Assembly: GCA_003663525.1 (NCBI GenBank)
Contig: QMUF01000033.1
Span: forward strand, 1 to 13,291
Length of the DNA stretch: 13,291 bases
Reading direction: 5' to 3'
Source of the DNA: Thermococci archaeon
GTDB lineage: Archaea > Methanobacteriota_B > Thermococci > Thermococcales > Thermococcaceae
Below, in pieces: positions 5,887-13,283 of this stretch. Position 1 is the first letter of the stretch. Each line of letters starts with the position of its first letter. The position numbers and the translations under genes were made by a program. The notes under the pieces are model-generated. The model was not told where the DNA came from. It made no database searches and saw only the letters and a list, made by a program, of their open reading frames with translations.

Positions 5887-5893
5887 GTGAGAA
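5834..5893 (-). repeat. GC-rich hairpin flanked by a 7-base direct repeat (possible IS605 left end or palindromic mini-element)
   Basis: An outer stem GCCCGCT/AGCGGGC (5841-5847 and 5878-5884) encloses an 8-bp inner stem (5853-5860 with 5865-5872). In minus sense the inner stem has a T-G wobble and a GTAA tetraloop; in plus sense it has an A-C mismatch. GTGAGAA occurs on both sides in direct orientation (5834-5840 and 5887-5893). The hairpin lies between the M20 peptidase stop and the tnpB start, so it is either the left end of the tnpB element, a separate palindromic mini-element, or a processing structure of the peptidase transcript. Confidence 0.55.
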
Positions 5894-5896
5894 AAA

Positions 5897-7159
5897 TCAG
5901 AGAAGGGCTAAAGCAGCCATTATCTTAGCATCTTCCACCATATTTTCAATCTTGGTATACTCGTTCGGCTGGTGAGCCATCTCATCCAAAGTGGCCCAAA
6001 CAACTGCTGGAATTCCGAGCTTTCTAAAGTAAGCTGCGAAAGTCCCCCCACCAATACCACCAACTTTGACATCCTTCCCTCTGAACTCCTTTATGGCCTT
6101 CTGCAAAAGCTTAACAATCTCACTATCCTTAGCAGTTGGGGCCGGAGCATCAAGTCTCTGTAAAACCTCTACCCTTACCTCAGGCAATACTTTACCATTA
6201 ACCTCCTTTCTATACTTCTCCTTAATCTCTTCAGCAAGCTCTTGAGCATCATTTAGAATATTATCCAAGTTGTATTGTGGTAAGACCCTGCAGTCAAAAA
6301 CCACTTCATGCTCACCCGGAGCAATGTTTGGTGCATCACTAGGATTTCCTCCCATTGTGGGTTCGAAAGTGCTCTCTGGTGGATCAAAAAGCTCATCTCT
6401 TGCGTTATACTTCTCATGGAGAAACTCGTCAAGAGCTTTTGCATAATCAAGAGCAACACGATGAGCATTTAATCCCAATCCAGGCATGCTGGCATGAACT
6501 TGTTTACCCTTAACTTTAATTTTCATCCAGAGAATGCTCTTTTCGGCAATTTCAATAAAAGTACCTTCCTCATTTCCACCATCCGGCACTAAAACAAGGT
6601 CATCCTTCCTGAATACTTCTGAGTGTTCTTTCATTAACCACTCTAATCCATACTTACTACCCGTTTCTTCATCACTCACAAATGCAAGGATTATTGTTCT
6701 CTTGGGCCTTATCCCAAGGTTCATTAAAGCCTTAACAGCGTAAAGTGAAGCCACTAAACTCTGACCATTATCCTCACTACCCCTACCATAAATTTTACCA
6801 TCCTTTACGAGTGGTTCGAAGGGTTTTGTGACAGTCCACTTACTCAAATCTCCGGGTGGGACAACATCCAAATGCGTTAAAATCCAAAGCCTTGGGCTTT
6901 TTTCACCTTGTTCGCCATAATAATACGCCAGAATGTTTGGCCTAACACCATTCTTAGCCCTTTCATCAGGAGCATCATAGCGTTCAATCTTATCAAACGG
7001 CCAGCCTTTGATGATCTCCAAGAGTTTTTGAGCCTTATCGTACTCCCCCTCACCCCCACTATCCGGACTAATTGCAGGAATTTTTACAAGCCCCATTAAA
7101 ACGTTCACCATCTCATCCCTAAGTTTTTCTATCTCCTCAGAAACAACCCTCATCTCCAT
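5897..7159 (-). CDS. M20 family metallopeptidase (ArgE/DapE/CPG2 type)
   Basis: A 420-residue cytoplasmic di-zinc hydrolase. The metal ligands expected for M20 are all visible: H96 in THLDVVPPGD with D98, bridging D130 in GRGSEDNGQS, the catalytic/ligand pair E164-E165 in SDEETGS, D193 in VLVPDGGN and H396 in MAHQPNEY. A dimerisation domain is inserted at about 205-320 (VHASMPGLGLNAH). Family members remove the terminal residue or acyl group from peptides and acylated amino acids; the exact substrate cannot be read here. GTG at 7168 is rejected as start because it overlaps the AGGTGA ribosome binding site (7165-7170); ATG at 7159 is ideally spaced. The gene lies 79 bases downstream of a peptide transporter on the same strand, suggesting a role in breaking down imported peptides. 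Confidence 0.85.
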   Translation of the reverse strand: MEMRVVSEEIEKLRDEMVNVLMGLVKIPAISPDSGGEGEYDKAQKLLEIIKGWPFDKIERYDAPDERAKNGVRPNILAYYYGEQGEKSPRLWILTHLDVVPPGDLSKWTVTKPFEPLVKDGKIYGRGSEDNGQSLVASLYAVKALMNLGIRPKRTIILAFVSDEETGSKYGLEWLMKEHSEVFRKDDLVLVPDGGNEEGTFIEIAEKSILWMKIKVKGKQVHASMPGLGLNAHRVALDYAKALDEFLHEKYNARDELFDPPESTFEPTMGGNPSDAPNIAPGEHEVVFDCRVLPQYNLDNILNDAQELAEEIKEKYRKEVNGKVLPEVRVEVLQRLDAPAPTAKDSEIVKLLQKAIKEFRGKDVKVGGIGGGTFAAYFRKLGIPAVVWATLDEMAHQPNEYTKIENMVEDAKIMAALALL

Positions 7160-7238
7160 TTGAATCACCTTTCTTGATTTTTAATAGACCTTTAAAGTAA
7201 TTTTGGTTTTAAAAATAATAAGTTAAAAGAAAAAGAAA

Positions 7239-9125
7239 TCATTCAACCTCTTTCTTTCCCGTGAGATAGAGCCAAACTGCTATAACAGCTAGGAAGAGTA
7301 CTCCAATAACGTTACTGCTGAAGCCTATTGATGGGGCCTTATCTGCTACTATTAATCCTGCAAAGAGTATACCCACCAAAGCTTCACCAGCAATTAATCC
7401 AGCCGCTCCCAAGACTCCTGCATCAGTTGGTTTTTCTTCCGCTTTAGCACCTCTTGCTTTTCCTACAAGCCATCTTAGGATACCACCGATGAATATTGGA
7501 ACACCCAAGCTCAATGGGAGGTAAATACCAACAGCAACTGGCATTACTGGTGTTCTAAAGCTTGAATTCTTCATTGCTAAGATTTCATCAAGGACTATCA
7601 ATGCTATTGCAATCCCTGCACCAATGAACACCATGTTCCACTCAAGTGTTCCAGTAAAGACACCTTCTGTAACTTTGGCCATAAGGAATGCCTGTGGTGC
7701 TGCTAAGGCATTTTCTTTAGCTGTTGGAGTTCCAGCAATACCATAAGCCTTTATAAGAAGGTTAAGCACTGGAGCCATTACTAAAGCTGCAGTAAATGTC
7801 CCCACGACCTCAAAAACCTGCTGCCTCTTGGGAGTTGCGCCAACAATGTGTCCCGTTGCTAAATCTTGCATTGTATCTCCAGCAATGGCTGCTGCCGTAC
7901 AGATAACTGCCGCCACTAATATTGTAGCGGTCATACCGTTTACACCGCTAAGTCCTAACCCCTTAAGCACCAATGCCGTAAAGAGCAAGCTCATGATTGT
8001 AATACCCGAAACTGGATTATTTGATGATCCAACAACACCGGCCAGATAACCAGCAATAGAGCTTCCAAAGAATCCCACAATGAGCATTATAATAGCCATT
8101 ACTGCTGCTATCCCAATGGAGTCTATGATATGTGCATACAAGAGGAACAGTGGAACAATAAAAGCCGCAATAAGCATGAGCACTGTGGTCATTGGCATGT
8201 CTTCTTCAGTTCTAAGTATTAGTTCACCGCTTTGTTTTCTCTTAGTAGCTTCAAGTCCAGCTTTTATACCTCTTGAAATTGGGCCTCTAAGCTTTACAAG
8301 GCTCCAGAGACCACCAACGACCATTGCTCCAACTCCCATGTACCTTATCTTTGTACTCCATGTAACCCAAGCAAGGTCTAAAGCACTGAGTCCATCTGGA
8401 TTTCCTGTCTTGGCAACGTAGATTGGTATTGCAATGAACCACGCGATTGCCCCACCGAGAAACACGAGAAATGCTATGTTAAGACCAACAATGTAACCAA
8501 CACTGAGCAGGGCTGCTGAAAGATCACTTCCTAAATAAAGCACTCTCGAACCTACCATCTTAGCTGTCTCAATTGTTCCTGCCCAAAGACCTGAGCTTCC
8601 CAAGAATTTGTAGAGACCACCAAAAATACCACCTACAAATATGGGCTTTGCATGGGGACCTCCCTTGTCTCCGGCAATAAGCACTTCAGCGCATGCTGTA
8701 CCTTCTGGATATGGAAGCCTTTCTTCAACAATGAAGGCTCTTCTTATCACAATTGTGAAGAGGGCACCCAATGAACCACCTAATGCTGCTATGATAGTCA
8801 CAAGCCAGTAGGGGAATTCGGTATAGGTGCCTAAAACCACCAAAGCCGGGAAGGTGAATATAACACCCGCTGCCAACGATTCACCTGCTGAAGCTGCTGT
8901 TTGGACCATATTATTTTCGAGTATGTTTTTGTCTCTAAACGCCATCAATATAGCCATAGAAATTACTGCAGCAGGAATACTGGCGCTAACAGTCATACCT
9001 GCATACATGCCGAGGTATGCATTTGCTGCACCCATAATTATTGAAAGCACAACACCTAAAATAAAGGCTTTAGCAGTGTATTCAGGTAATGATTTCTCTG
9101 GTGGGATATATGGTTTAAACTCCAA
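7239..9125 (-). CDS. OPT family oligopeptide transporter
   Basis: A 628-residue, very hydrophobic integral membrane protein with about 14-16 membrane segments by eye. It begins with a short cytoplasmic-type N terminus (MEFKPYIPPEKSLPEYT) and contains the OPT-type NNPVSGITIMSLLF segment and the loop RLPYPEGTACAEVLIAG, typical of the prokaryotic OPT branch. OPT proteins import oligopeptides, or in some branches metal chelates, driven by the proton gradient. The TTG at 9125 is preferred over TTG at 9140 because GGAGGTG (9132-9138) overlaps the latter and lies 6 bases before the former. The next gene downstream encodes an M20 peptidase, which supports a peptide substrate. The region after the stop is T-rich, so some termination may occur before the peptidase gene. 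Confidence 0.88.
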   Translation of the reverse strand: MEFKPYIPPEKSLPEYTAKAFILGVVLSIIMGAANAYLGMYAGMTVSASIPAAVISMAILMAFRDKNILENNMVQTAASAGESLAAGVIFTFPALVVLGTYTEFPYWLVTIIAALGGSLGALFTIVIRRAFIVEERLPYPEGTACAEVLIAGDKGGPHAKPIFVGGIFGGLYKFLGSSGLWAGTIETAKMVGSRVLYLGSDLSAALLSVGYIVGLNIAFLVFLGGAIAWFIAIPIYVAKTGNPDGLSALDLAWVTWSTKIRYMGVGAMVVGGLWSLVKLRGPISRGIKAGLEATKRKQSGELILRTEEDMPMTTVLMLIAAFIVPLFLLYAHIIDSIGIAAVMAIIMLIVGFFGSSIAGYLAGVVGSSNNPVSGITIMSLLFTALVLKGLGLSGVNGMTATILVAAVICTAAAIAGDTMQDLATGHIVGATPKRQQVFEVVGTFTAALVMAPVLNLLIKAYGIAGTPTAKENALAAPQAFLMAKVTEGVFTGTLEWNMVFIGAGIAIALIVLDEILAMKNSSFRTPVMPVAVGIYLPLSLGVPIFIGGILRWLVGKARGAKAEEKPTDAGVLGAAGLIAGEALVGILFAGLIVADKAPSIGFSSNVIGVLFLAVIAVWLYLTGKKEVE

Positions 9126-9170
9126 ACTTAACACCTCCAAAGTTTGTTGACATTTTAATTACACAAATTC

Positions 9171-9180
9171 ATATATAAAA
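9171..9180 (-). promoter_or_regulatory. TATA box of the OPT transporter gene
   Basis: The minus strand reads TTTTATATAT, about 46-55 bases upstream of the TTG start, allowing a leader of roughly 20-25 bases that includes the GGAGGTG site. Confidence 0.5.
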
Positions 9181-9279
9181 TACTTTTGGTTCTATAAAAT
9201 AGGGTTTATATAACATTTATGCACACTATTGTATTAAAAATAGCATATATGGATTAAAAAATTCACCGATGTTTCTGTA

Positions 9280-9297
9280 TATGAATAAGGATTCATA
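9280..9297. promoter_or_regulatory. Palindrome in the divergent OPT/MBL intergenic region (possible operator)
   Basis: TATGAAT, the spacer AAGG, then ATTCATA form a perfect 7-base inverted repeat. It lies about 30 bases upstream of the TATA box of the hydrolase gene and about 100 bases upstream of that of the transporter. The size and symmetry suit a dimeric regulator, but AT-rich DNA yields such palindromes by chance. Confidence 0.3.
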
Positions 9298-9324
9298 AAT
9301 TTTGCCAGCAAGATTTCCATAGAA

Positions 9325-9333
9325 CTTATATAC
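9325..9333 (+). promoter_or_regulatory. TATA box of the MBL-fold hydrolase gene
   Basis: CTTATATAC lies about 50-57 bases before the TTG start. A transcription start near 9356 would leave a leader with the GGAGGGAGG ribosome binding site. Confidence 0.5.
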
Positions 9334-9381
9334 ATAGTTACTCCTACTATTAATATCGCTAAAAAAGCGGAGGGAGGTAAA

Positions 9382-10197
9382 TTGGTTGAGATAATCTTTT
9401 TGGGCAGTGGCGGTGGTCGTTTTATTACAATAACACAGTTCCGCCCTACTGGTGGTTTTTTCATCAACTCAAGCAAGCGAATCTACGTAGATCCTGGTCC
9501 AGGAGCCTTAGTACGAGCATGGAGGTATAAAATCGACCCCAGGAAAATAGATGTACTTTTTGTCTCCCATAGACATACAGATCATTGTAATGACTCAGAA
9601 ATCATGGTTGAGGGTATGACTGTAGGGGTTACAAAAAAACGAGGGACGTTAATAGCCTCAAAGAGTGTAGTGTATGGGGATGAAGACCATACCCCCGCGG
9701 TTTCTAAGTACCATTTAGATTCTCTAGAAGAAATTCACATTCCTAACCCAGGAGAGAGAATACAGCTTGGAGAAGACGAAATGACAATAACACCTACAAT
9801 ACATTCGGACAGTACTACAATAGGATTTATGCTAAAAACCAAACTCGGGAAAATTGGATATATCCCTGATACAGAGTACTTTGATGATCTTAAAAAGATA
9901 TACGAAGGAGTTAGACTATTAATTGCCTCTGTAACAAGGCCCACAAATATGAAAATCCCCTATCATCTCTGTACTGAAGACGTGATCTATATGCTAAAAG
10001 ACATGAAACAAAAGCCAGAAATGTTAATCATGAGTCACATAGGAATGAAAATGCATTTTGCAAACCCATATAAAGAAGCTAAGTTTATAGAAAACGTGAC
10101 TGGAGTAAAGACTTTAATCGCAAAGGAAGGCTTTAAAGTTAAAATGGAAAGAAAAGACATAAAACTAAAAACTTTAAGGCCTGCAAGAGAGCTCTGA
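9382..10197 (+). CDS. MBL-fold metallo-hydrolase
   Basis: A 271-residue cytoplasmic protein of the metallo-beta-lactamase fold. The signature HRHTDH gives H63, H65, D67 and H68. Further candidate metal ligands are H141 (TIHSDSTT), D163 (IPDTEYF) and H219 (MSHIGMKM), with DPGPGAL (37-43) near the start, so the di-zinc site looks complete. This set resembles the RNase Z/phosphodiesterase side of the superfamily more than the true beta-lactamases, but the substrate cannot be assigned. The start is TTG at 9382, supported by GGAGGGAGG (9369-9377); no ATG is nearby. The 3' end overlaps the convergent mutase gene by 24 bases. It is divergent from the OPT transporter. Confidence 0.75.
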   Translation: MVEIIFLGSGGGRFITITQFRPTGGFFINSSKRIYVDPGPGALVRAWRYKIDPRKIDVLFVSHRHTDHCNDSEIMVEGMTVGVTKKRGTLIASKSVVYGDEDHTPAVSKYHLDSLEEIHIPNPGERIQLGEDEMTITPTIHSDSTTIGFMLKTKLGKIGYIPDTEYFDDLKKIYEGVRLLIASVTRPTNMKIPYHLCTEDVIYMLKDMKQKPEMLIMSHIGMKMHFANPYKEAKFIENVTGVKTLIAKEGFKVKMERKDIKLKTLRPAREL

Positions 10198-11535
10198 GAC
10201 AAACTTACTAACTAAATTATATGCCAAACTGAAGAGCTCTTCCTTCTTTTTTTCTGTTATTCCTTCAACTACAACTCTTATTTTGGGCTCAGTGCCACTT
10301 GGTCTTACAAGGACCCAAGAGTCATCTTTGAGGTTCAATCTTATTCCAGAAATTGTTATAACTTCCTCAACTTGATCTCTCAAGAGGTCTTGCAACCGTT
10401 CTTTTACTTTCTCAACAACTTCATACTTTATTTCTTCAGGACATTTAACGTTCTTTTTGATTAGGTAATATTTTGGAATATCTTTTATTATCTCTGATAA
10501 GGGCTTCCCTTCCTGTGTTATTATCTTCAAGAGCAATCCAATCGTCACAAAACTATCAATCCAAAGGCCAAATTTTGGATGAATAAACTTCCAAGGTTCC
10601 GAAGCGAATATAGCATTGTATCTCTTTATCCCATCGTGGAGTTGGCCCAGTGGAACACGATAAACCCTTCCACCCTCCTCTTCAACTACTTTATCAATTC
10701 TAAAAGAGGTATTTATTGAAACTACAATGTTTCCCCCATTGTGCTCTTGTGCATAAAGCCTTGCAAAGAGTGCTATCAGAGTGTCTTCTTCAATATAGTT
10801 TCCCTTTTCATCAAACACTGCTATCCTATCTGCATCCCCATCTTGGGCAATCGCAAGATCAACCCCCAGTTCCTTAACTAAATTACTTAAATAAGCAATG
10901 TTTTCATACCTTGGTTCTGATTTTCTTCCAGGAAAGTAACCATCCAGTTGGGAATTTAACGTTACAACCCTTGCTCCCATTTCTCTAAGGAGGTAAGGAG
11001 TTATTAGGCTTCCTGCTCCATTTCCCATGTCCAATAGGACTTTAAGGTTGGTTTCACTGCCTACGTATCTTAATATCTCTTTAATGTACTTATTTTTTAG
11101 ATCCAAATCCTTGACATCTCCAATACCATCCCAAGAAGACATCTTATAGCTCTCAGAGAAGATTATATTCTCGAGTTCCTCTTCTTGTTCTAAAAAGAAC
11201 TCAATACCTTTTTCATTGAATACCTTAATGCCATTATCGCTGGGTGGATTGTGAGATGCCGTTATCATCACTCCAGCATTCCCAAGTTTATTAGTGGCCC
11301 AAGCTAGCATTGGAGTGGGTACTAGTCCAATCCTAATTACATTCACTCCCGTGCTTAGCAAACCGCTTACCAATGCACTCTCAAGCATCACACTCGAAGT
11401 TCTAGCGTCTCTACCCACGACCACCGTTCCGGTATCTATGTACGTCCCAATGGCTTTTCCAACATTTAAAGCAAGTTCTGGAGTTATTTTTGAATGAACA
11501 GGTCCTCTAATTCCCGCCGTCCCAAAGAGTCTCAT
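10174..11535 (-). CDS. Phosphopentomutase/phosphoglucosamine mutase (alpha-D-phosphohexomutase superfamily)
   Basis: A 453-residue phosphosugar mutase with all four superfamily sites: the phosphoserine loop TASHNPPSDNGIK (92-104, Ser94), the magnesium loop DGDADR (232-237), the sugar-selecting loop near 311-316, and the phosphate-binding loop RPSGTEPKIR (411-420). The sugar loop reads ASEPWK instead of the GGEQSGH/GEXSG seen in hexose-phosphate mutases. This and the neighbourhood suggest it is the orthologue of T. kodakarensis TK1777, reported as a phosphopentomutase linking nucleosides to central metabolism; that match is from memory. ATG at 11535 follows GGTGGTGA. It probably shares a transcript with the UPF0146 gene, though its own TATA box overlaps that gene's stop. 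The 3' end overlaps the MBL hydrolase gene by 24 bases. Confidence 0.85.
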   Translation of the reverse strand: MRLFGTAGIRGPVHSKITPELALNVGKAIGTYIDTGTVVVGRDARTSSVMLESALVSGLLSTGVNVIRIGLVPTPMLAWATNKLGNAGVMITASHNPPSDNGIKVFNEKGIEFFLEQEEELENIIFSESYKMSSWDGIGDVKDLDLKNKYIKEILRYVGSETNLKVLLDMGNGAGSLITPYLLREMGARVVTLNSQLDGYFPGRKSEPRYENIAYLSNLVKELGVDLAIAQDGDADRIAVFDEKGNYIEEDTLIALFARLYAQEHNGGNIVVSINTSFRIDKVVEEEGGRVYRVPLGQLHDGIKRYNAIFASEPWKFIHPKFGLWIDSFVTIGLLLKIITQEGKPLSEIIKDIPKYYLIKKNVKCPEEIKYEVVEKVKERLQDLLRDQVEEVITISGIRLNLKDDSWVLVRPSGTEPKIRVVVEGITEKKKEELFSLAYNLVSKFVSELSCRP

Positions 11536-11563
11536 GTCACCACCATGCTAATGTTGTAGATTG

Positions 11564-11572
11564 TTTTATATA
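11564..11572 (-). promoter_or_regulatory. TATA box of the phosphopentomutase-type gene
   Basis: The minus strand reads TATATAAAA across the last codons and TAA stop (11566-11568) of the UPF0146 gene. It sits about 30-37 bases before the ATG, so the mutase may be transcribed on its own as well as by read-through. Confidence 0.45.
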
Positions 11573-11982
11573 TCTTTTTGATAGGGAGCCCAAGAATATA
11601 TCGGGATTCCTTTATAGTTTTCGAGCTTTAGAGATTTTGGCATGACATCAAGAGAAAAAGGTACAATATACACCGGAACTTTTACCCTCTTTCCCAATTC
11701 CAGAATTGGCTTAATTATCTCCGGAGTTGGTCGAATTGAATATATTACGCTGGCATCCTTATAAAGAGCTAAATTAGGGGTAAATATATTATCAACATAA
11801 GCTTTAAGCCCGAGTTCTTTAGCCTTCTCAATCGCTTCCAAGTTCCAATCCACAACAATAATATCTCTGCCTAACTCTTTCAGTTTTAAAGCAACTTTGA
11901 AGTTAAACCCTACCCCTATCTCAACTAACTTTCCTTTTGGCTCTCTACTATTTAAAAATATGGCCAAATCCTTAAGACTCAT
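11566..11982 (-). CDS. UPF0146 family protein (small Rossmann/SAM-like fold)
   Basis: A 138-residue protein matching the archaeal UPF0146 family by its start MSLKDLAIFL and the nucleotide-binding-like strand-loop VEIGVGFNFKVA, followed by DIIVVDWN. That arrangement resembles motifs I and II of class I methyltransferases, but the protein is only half their length, and no catalytic motif IV (DPPY/NPPY) is seen. Function is unknown. The start is placed at ATG 11982: an upstream in-frame TTG at 12021 would add a low-complexity Phe-rich leader that is not family-like, and a TATA box lies 24-31 bases before 11982, consistent with leaderless translation. It ends 30 bases before the mutase start on the same strand. 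Confidence 0.72.
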   Translation of the reverse strand: MSLKDLAIFLNSREPKGKLVEIGVGFNFKVALKLKELGRDIIVVDWNLEAIEKAKELGLKAYVDNIFTPNLALYKDASVIYSIRPTPEIIKPILELGKRVKVPVYIVPFSLDVMPKSLKLENYKGIPIYSWAPYQKDI

Positions 11983-12005
11983 GAAAAAATAAAAGAAAAA
12001 GAGGG

Positions 12006-12013
12006 TTAAAAAA
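12006..12013 (-). promoter_or_regulatory. TATA box of the UPF0146 gene
   Basis: The minus strand reads TTTTTTAA 24-31 bases before the ATG at 11982, with no ribosome binding site between, which supports a leaderless transcript and the shorter start. Confidence 0.4.
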
Positions 12014-12064
12014 CTTTTCAAAATATTGTCTTCCTACCCTTCACCAAAAATATAAACCTCTCTA

Positions 12065-12131
12065 TGAACTGCTCTTCTCCCGACCTGAAAGACAAGGTTT
12101 AAAAAGAAAATAGCAGGAACTCGGCAGTTCA
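12065..12131. repeat. Inverted repeat TGAACTGC/GCAGTTCA, possible degenerate IS605-type end
   Basis: An 8-base perfect inverted repeat (12065-12072 and 12124-12131) encloses 51 bases. The outer motif GAACTGCTC is shared with the solitary structure at 2031-2039, and the total span is close to that of the two other junction structures in this window. The interior is AT-rich and folds only weakly in minus sense (ACCTTG with CAGGT). It sits in the 275-base gap between the UPF0146 and trmBL1 genes. Confidence 0.35.
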
Positions 12132-12195
12132 ATTTCTTCAAGTATTCATCTAAATCCGAAAATTTTATACATGTTAAACACCTCTAATGATTATA

Positions 12196-12212
12196 TATCA
12201 CCTTTGATGTTT
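12196..12212 (+). promoter_or_regulatory. Half-site resembling the Thermococcales glycolytic motif, upstream of trmBL1
   Basis: TATCAC followed by five bases and ATGTTT compares with the TrmBL1 target TATCAC-N5-GTGATA: the left half is exact and the right half poor. It is just upstream of a TATA-like TTTAAATT (12210-12217). Confidence 0.3.
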
Positions 12213-12257
12213 AAATTATCGAAAGTGAATATTTAAGAATCTTTAGGAGGGACAAAA

Positions 12258-13283
12258 ATGAGGGAAGAAGGGATAATAAAAATGCTACAGAAACTCGGTT
12301 TAACAAAATATGAGAGCTTGGCCTATATAACTCTTCTAAAATTAGGAACAAGCAAAGCCACTGATCTTACAAAGGAAAGTGGAATTCCCCACACGAGGAT
12401 ATACGATGTTCTGAGCTCTCTTCACAGAAAGGGATTCGTAGATATAATGCATGGCACCCCCAGAATGTACAAACCCGTAAATCCAGAACTTGTTTTTGAA
12501 AAATTGAAAGAAGAAATAATAAACGATATTAAGACCATAAAAGGAGCCCTCTTGGAATTATATAAATCCATTCATGGTGAAGATATACCCGAAATTTGGA
12601 CGATCCATGGATTTGAAAACACATTAGAACGGGCGGAGTATATAGTAAGAAGTGCCAGAAGGGAGGTTCTAATAAACACTCCCCTCGAGTTCCTCACACT
12701 GCTCAAAGAAGAACTCAGAAAAAGGAAGAATATCGTCTTCGTGATTGTAAGCAACTTTGATGAAATTCCAGAGTGGTTGAATAGGGAGAACGTAATTCTA
12801 GCTAAAAGTGGAGGAGCTCCATGGTTAATGGCGACGTGGGTTATTGGTGACATAGATTATGCACTATTTTTTGGGGCTCTTCCAAAAGACCGGAGAAGAG
12901 AAAAGTTTTATTCATTCTGGGGTAAATCTCCAAAACTAATCCAAAACTATATGCACTGGTTCTACACAATGTATTTTGATAATAGTGACTTAATAAAACC
13001 CGTTGAATATGAAAAACTTAAAAAGCCTTTTGAAATTGCCAATATAAGAACTCTAATAACTATTCTAAAACAAACCCAATTGCCTAAAAACATAGAGGTT
13101 ATTGGTCATTTTGTTGATACCAGAGAAGAGGCCACAATCAAAGGTAAAGTGATAGACTATGAATACACATCCTTAACAGCCAATATAACCCTTGTAGATG
13201 AACATGGGGAAGAATGGAAAGTAGGAGGATTAGGAAGTTACTTTGAGGATGTAGAAGGAGAAAAGTTTATCCTCCTCGAGTGA
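12258..13283 (+). CDS. trmBL1: TrmB-family sugar-sensing transcription regulator, TrmBL1-like
   Basis: A 341-residue cytoplasmic regulator. Residues 1-75 form a winged helix-turn-helix (TKYESLAYITLL, then IPHTRIYDVLSSLHRKGFV as recognition helix and wing). Residues about 75-105 look like a coiled-coil linker. The rest is the TrmB-type effector-binding domain ending in a beta-rich module (IEVIGHFVDTREEATIKGKV, then GGLGSYFEDVEGEKF). TrmBL1/Tgr in Thermococcales binds the glycolytic motif TATCAC-N5-GTGATA, repressing glycolytic genes and activating gluconeogenic ones, and releases DNA on binding maltose-type sugars. The length (341) and N terminus match TrmBL1 as I remember it, rather than the shorter TrmBL2. 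The ATG at 12258 follows AGGAGGG (12245-12251). The gene ends 8 bases before the window edge. Confidence 0.8.
   Translation: MREEGIIKMLQKLGLTKYESLAYITLLKLGTSKATDLTKESGIPHTRIYDVLSSLHRKGFVDIMHGTPRMYKPVNPELVFEKLKEEIINDIKTIKGALLELYKSIHGEDIPEIWTIHGFENTLERAEYIVRSARREVLINTPLEFLTLLKEELRKRKNIVFVIVSNFDEIPEWLNRENVILAKSGGAPWLMATWVIGDIDYALFFGALPKDRRREKFYSFWGKSPKLIQNYMHWFYTMYFDNSDLIKPVEYEKLKKPFEIANIRTLITILKQTQLPKNIEVIGHFVDTREEATIKGKVIDYEYTSLTANITLVDEHGEEWKVGGLGSYFEDVEGEKFILLE

Noticed and set aside
9234..9476. 80-codon minus-strand frame over the hydrolase start
   Set aside because: It overlaps the promoter and coding start of the well-supported MBL hydrolase gene and has no family features.
11983..12021. 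TTG start adding 13 residues to the UPF0146 protein
   Set aside because: The extension is a Phe-rich low-complexity run over the TATA box of the gene, and the family begins at MSLKDL.
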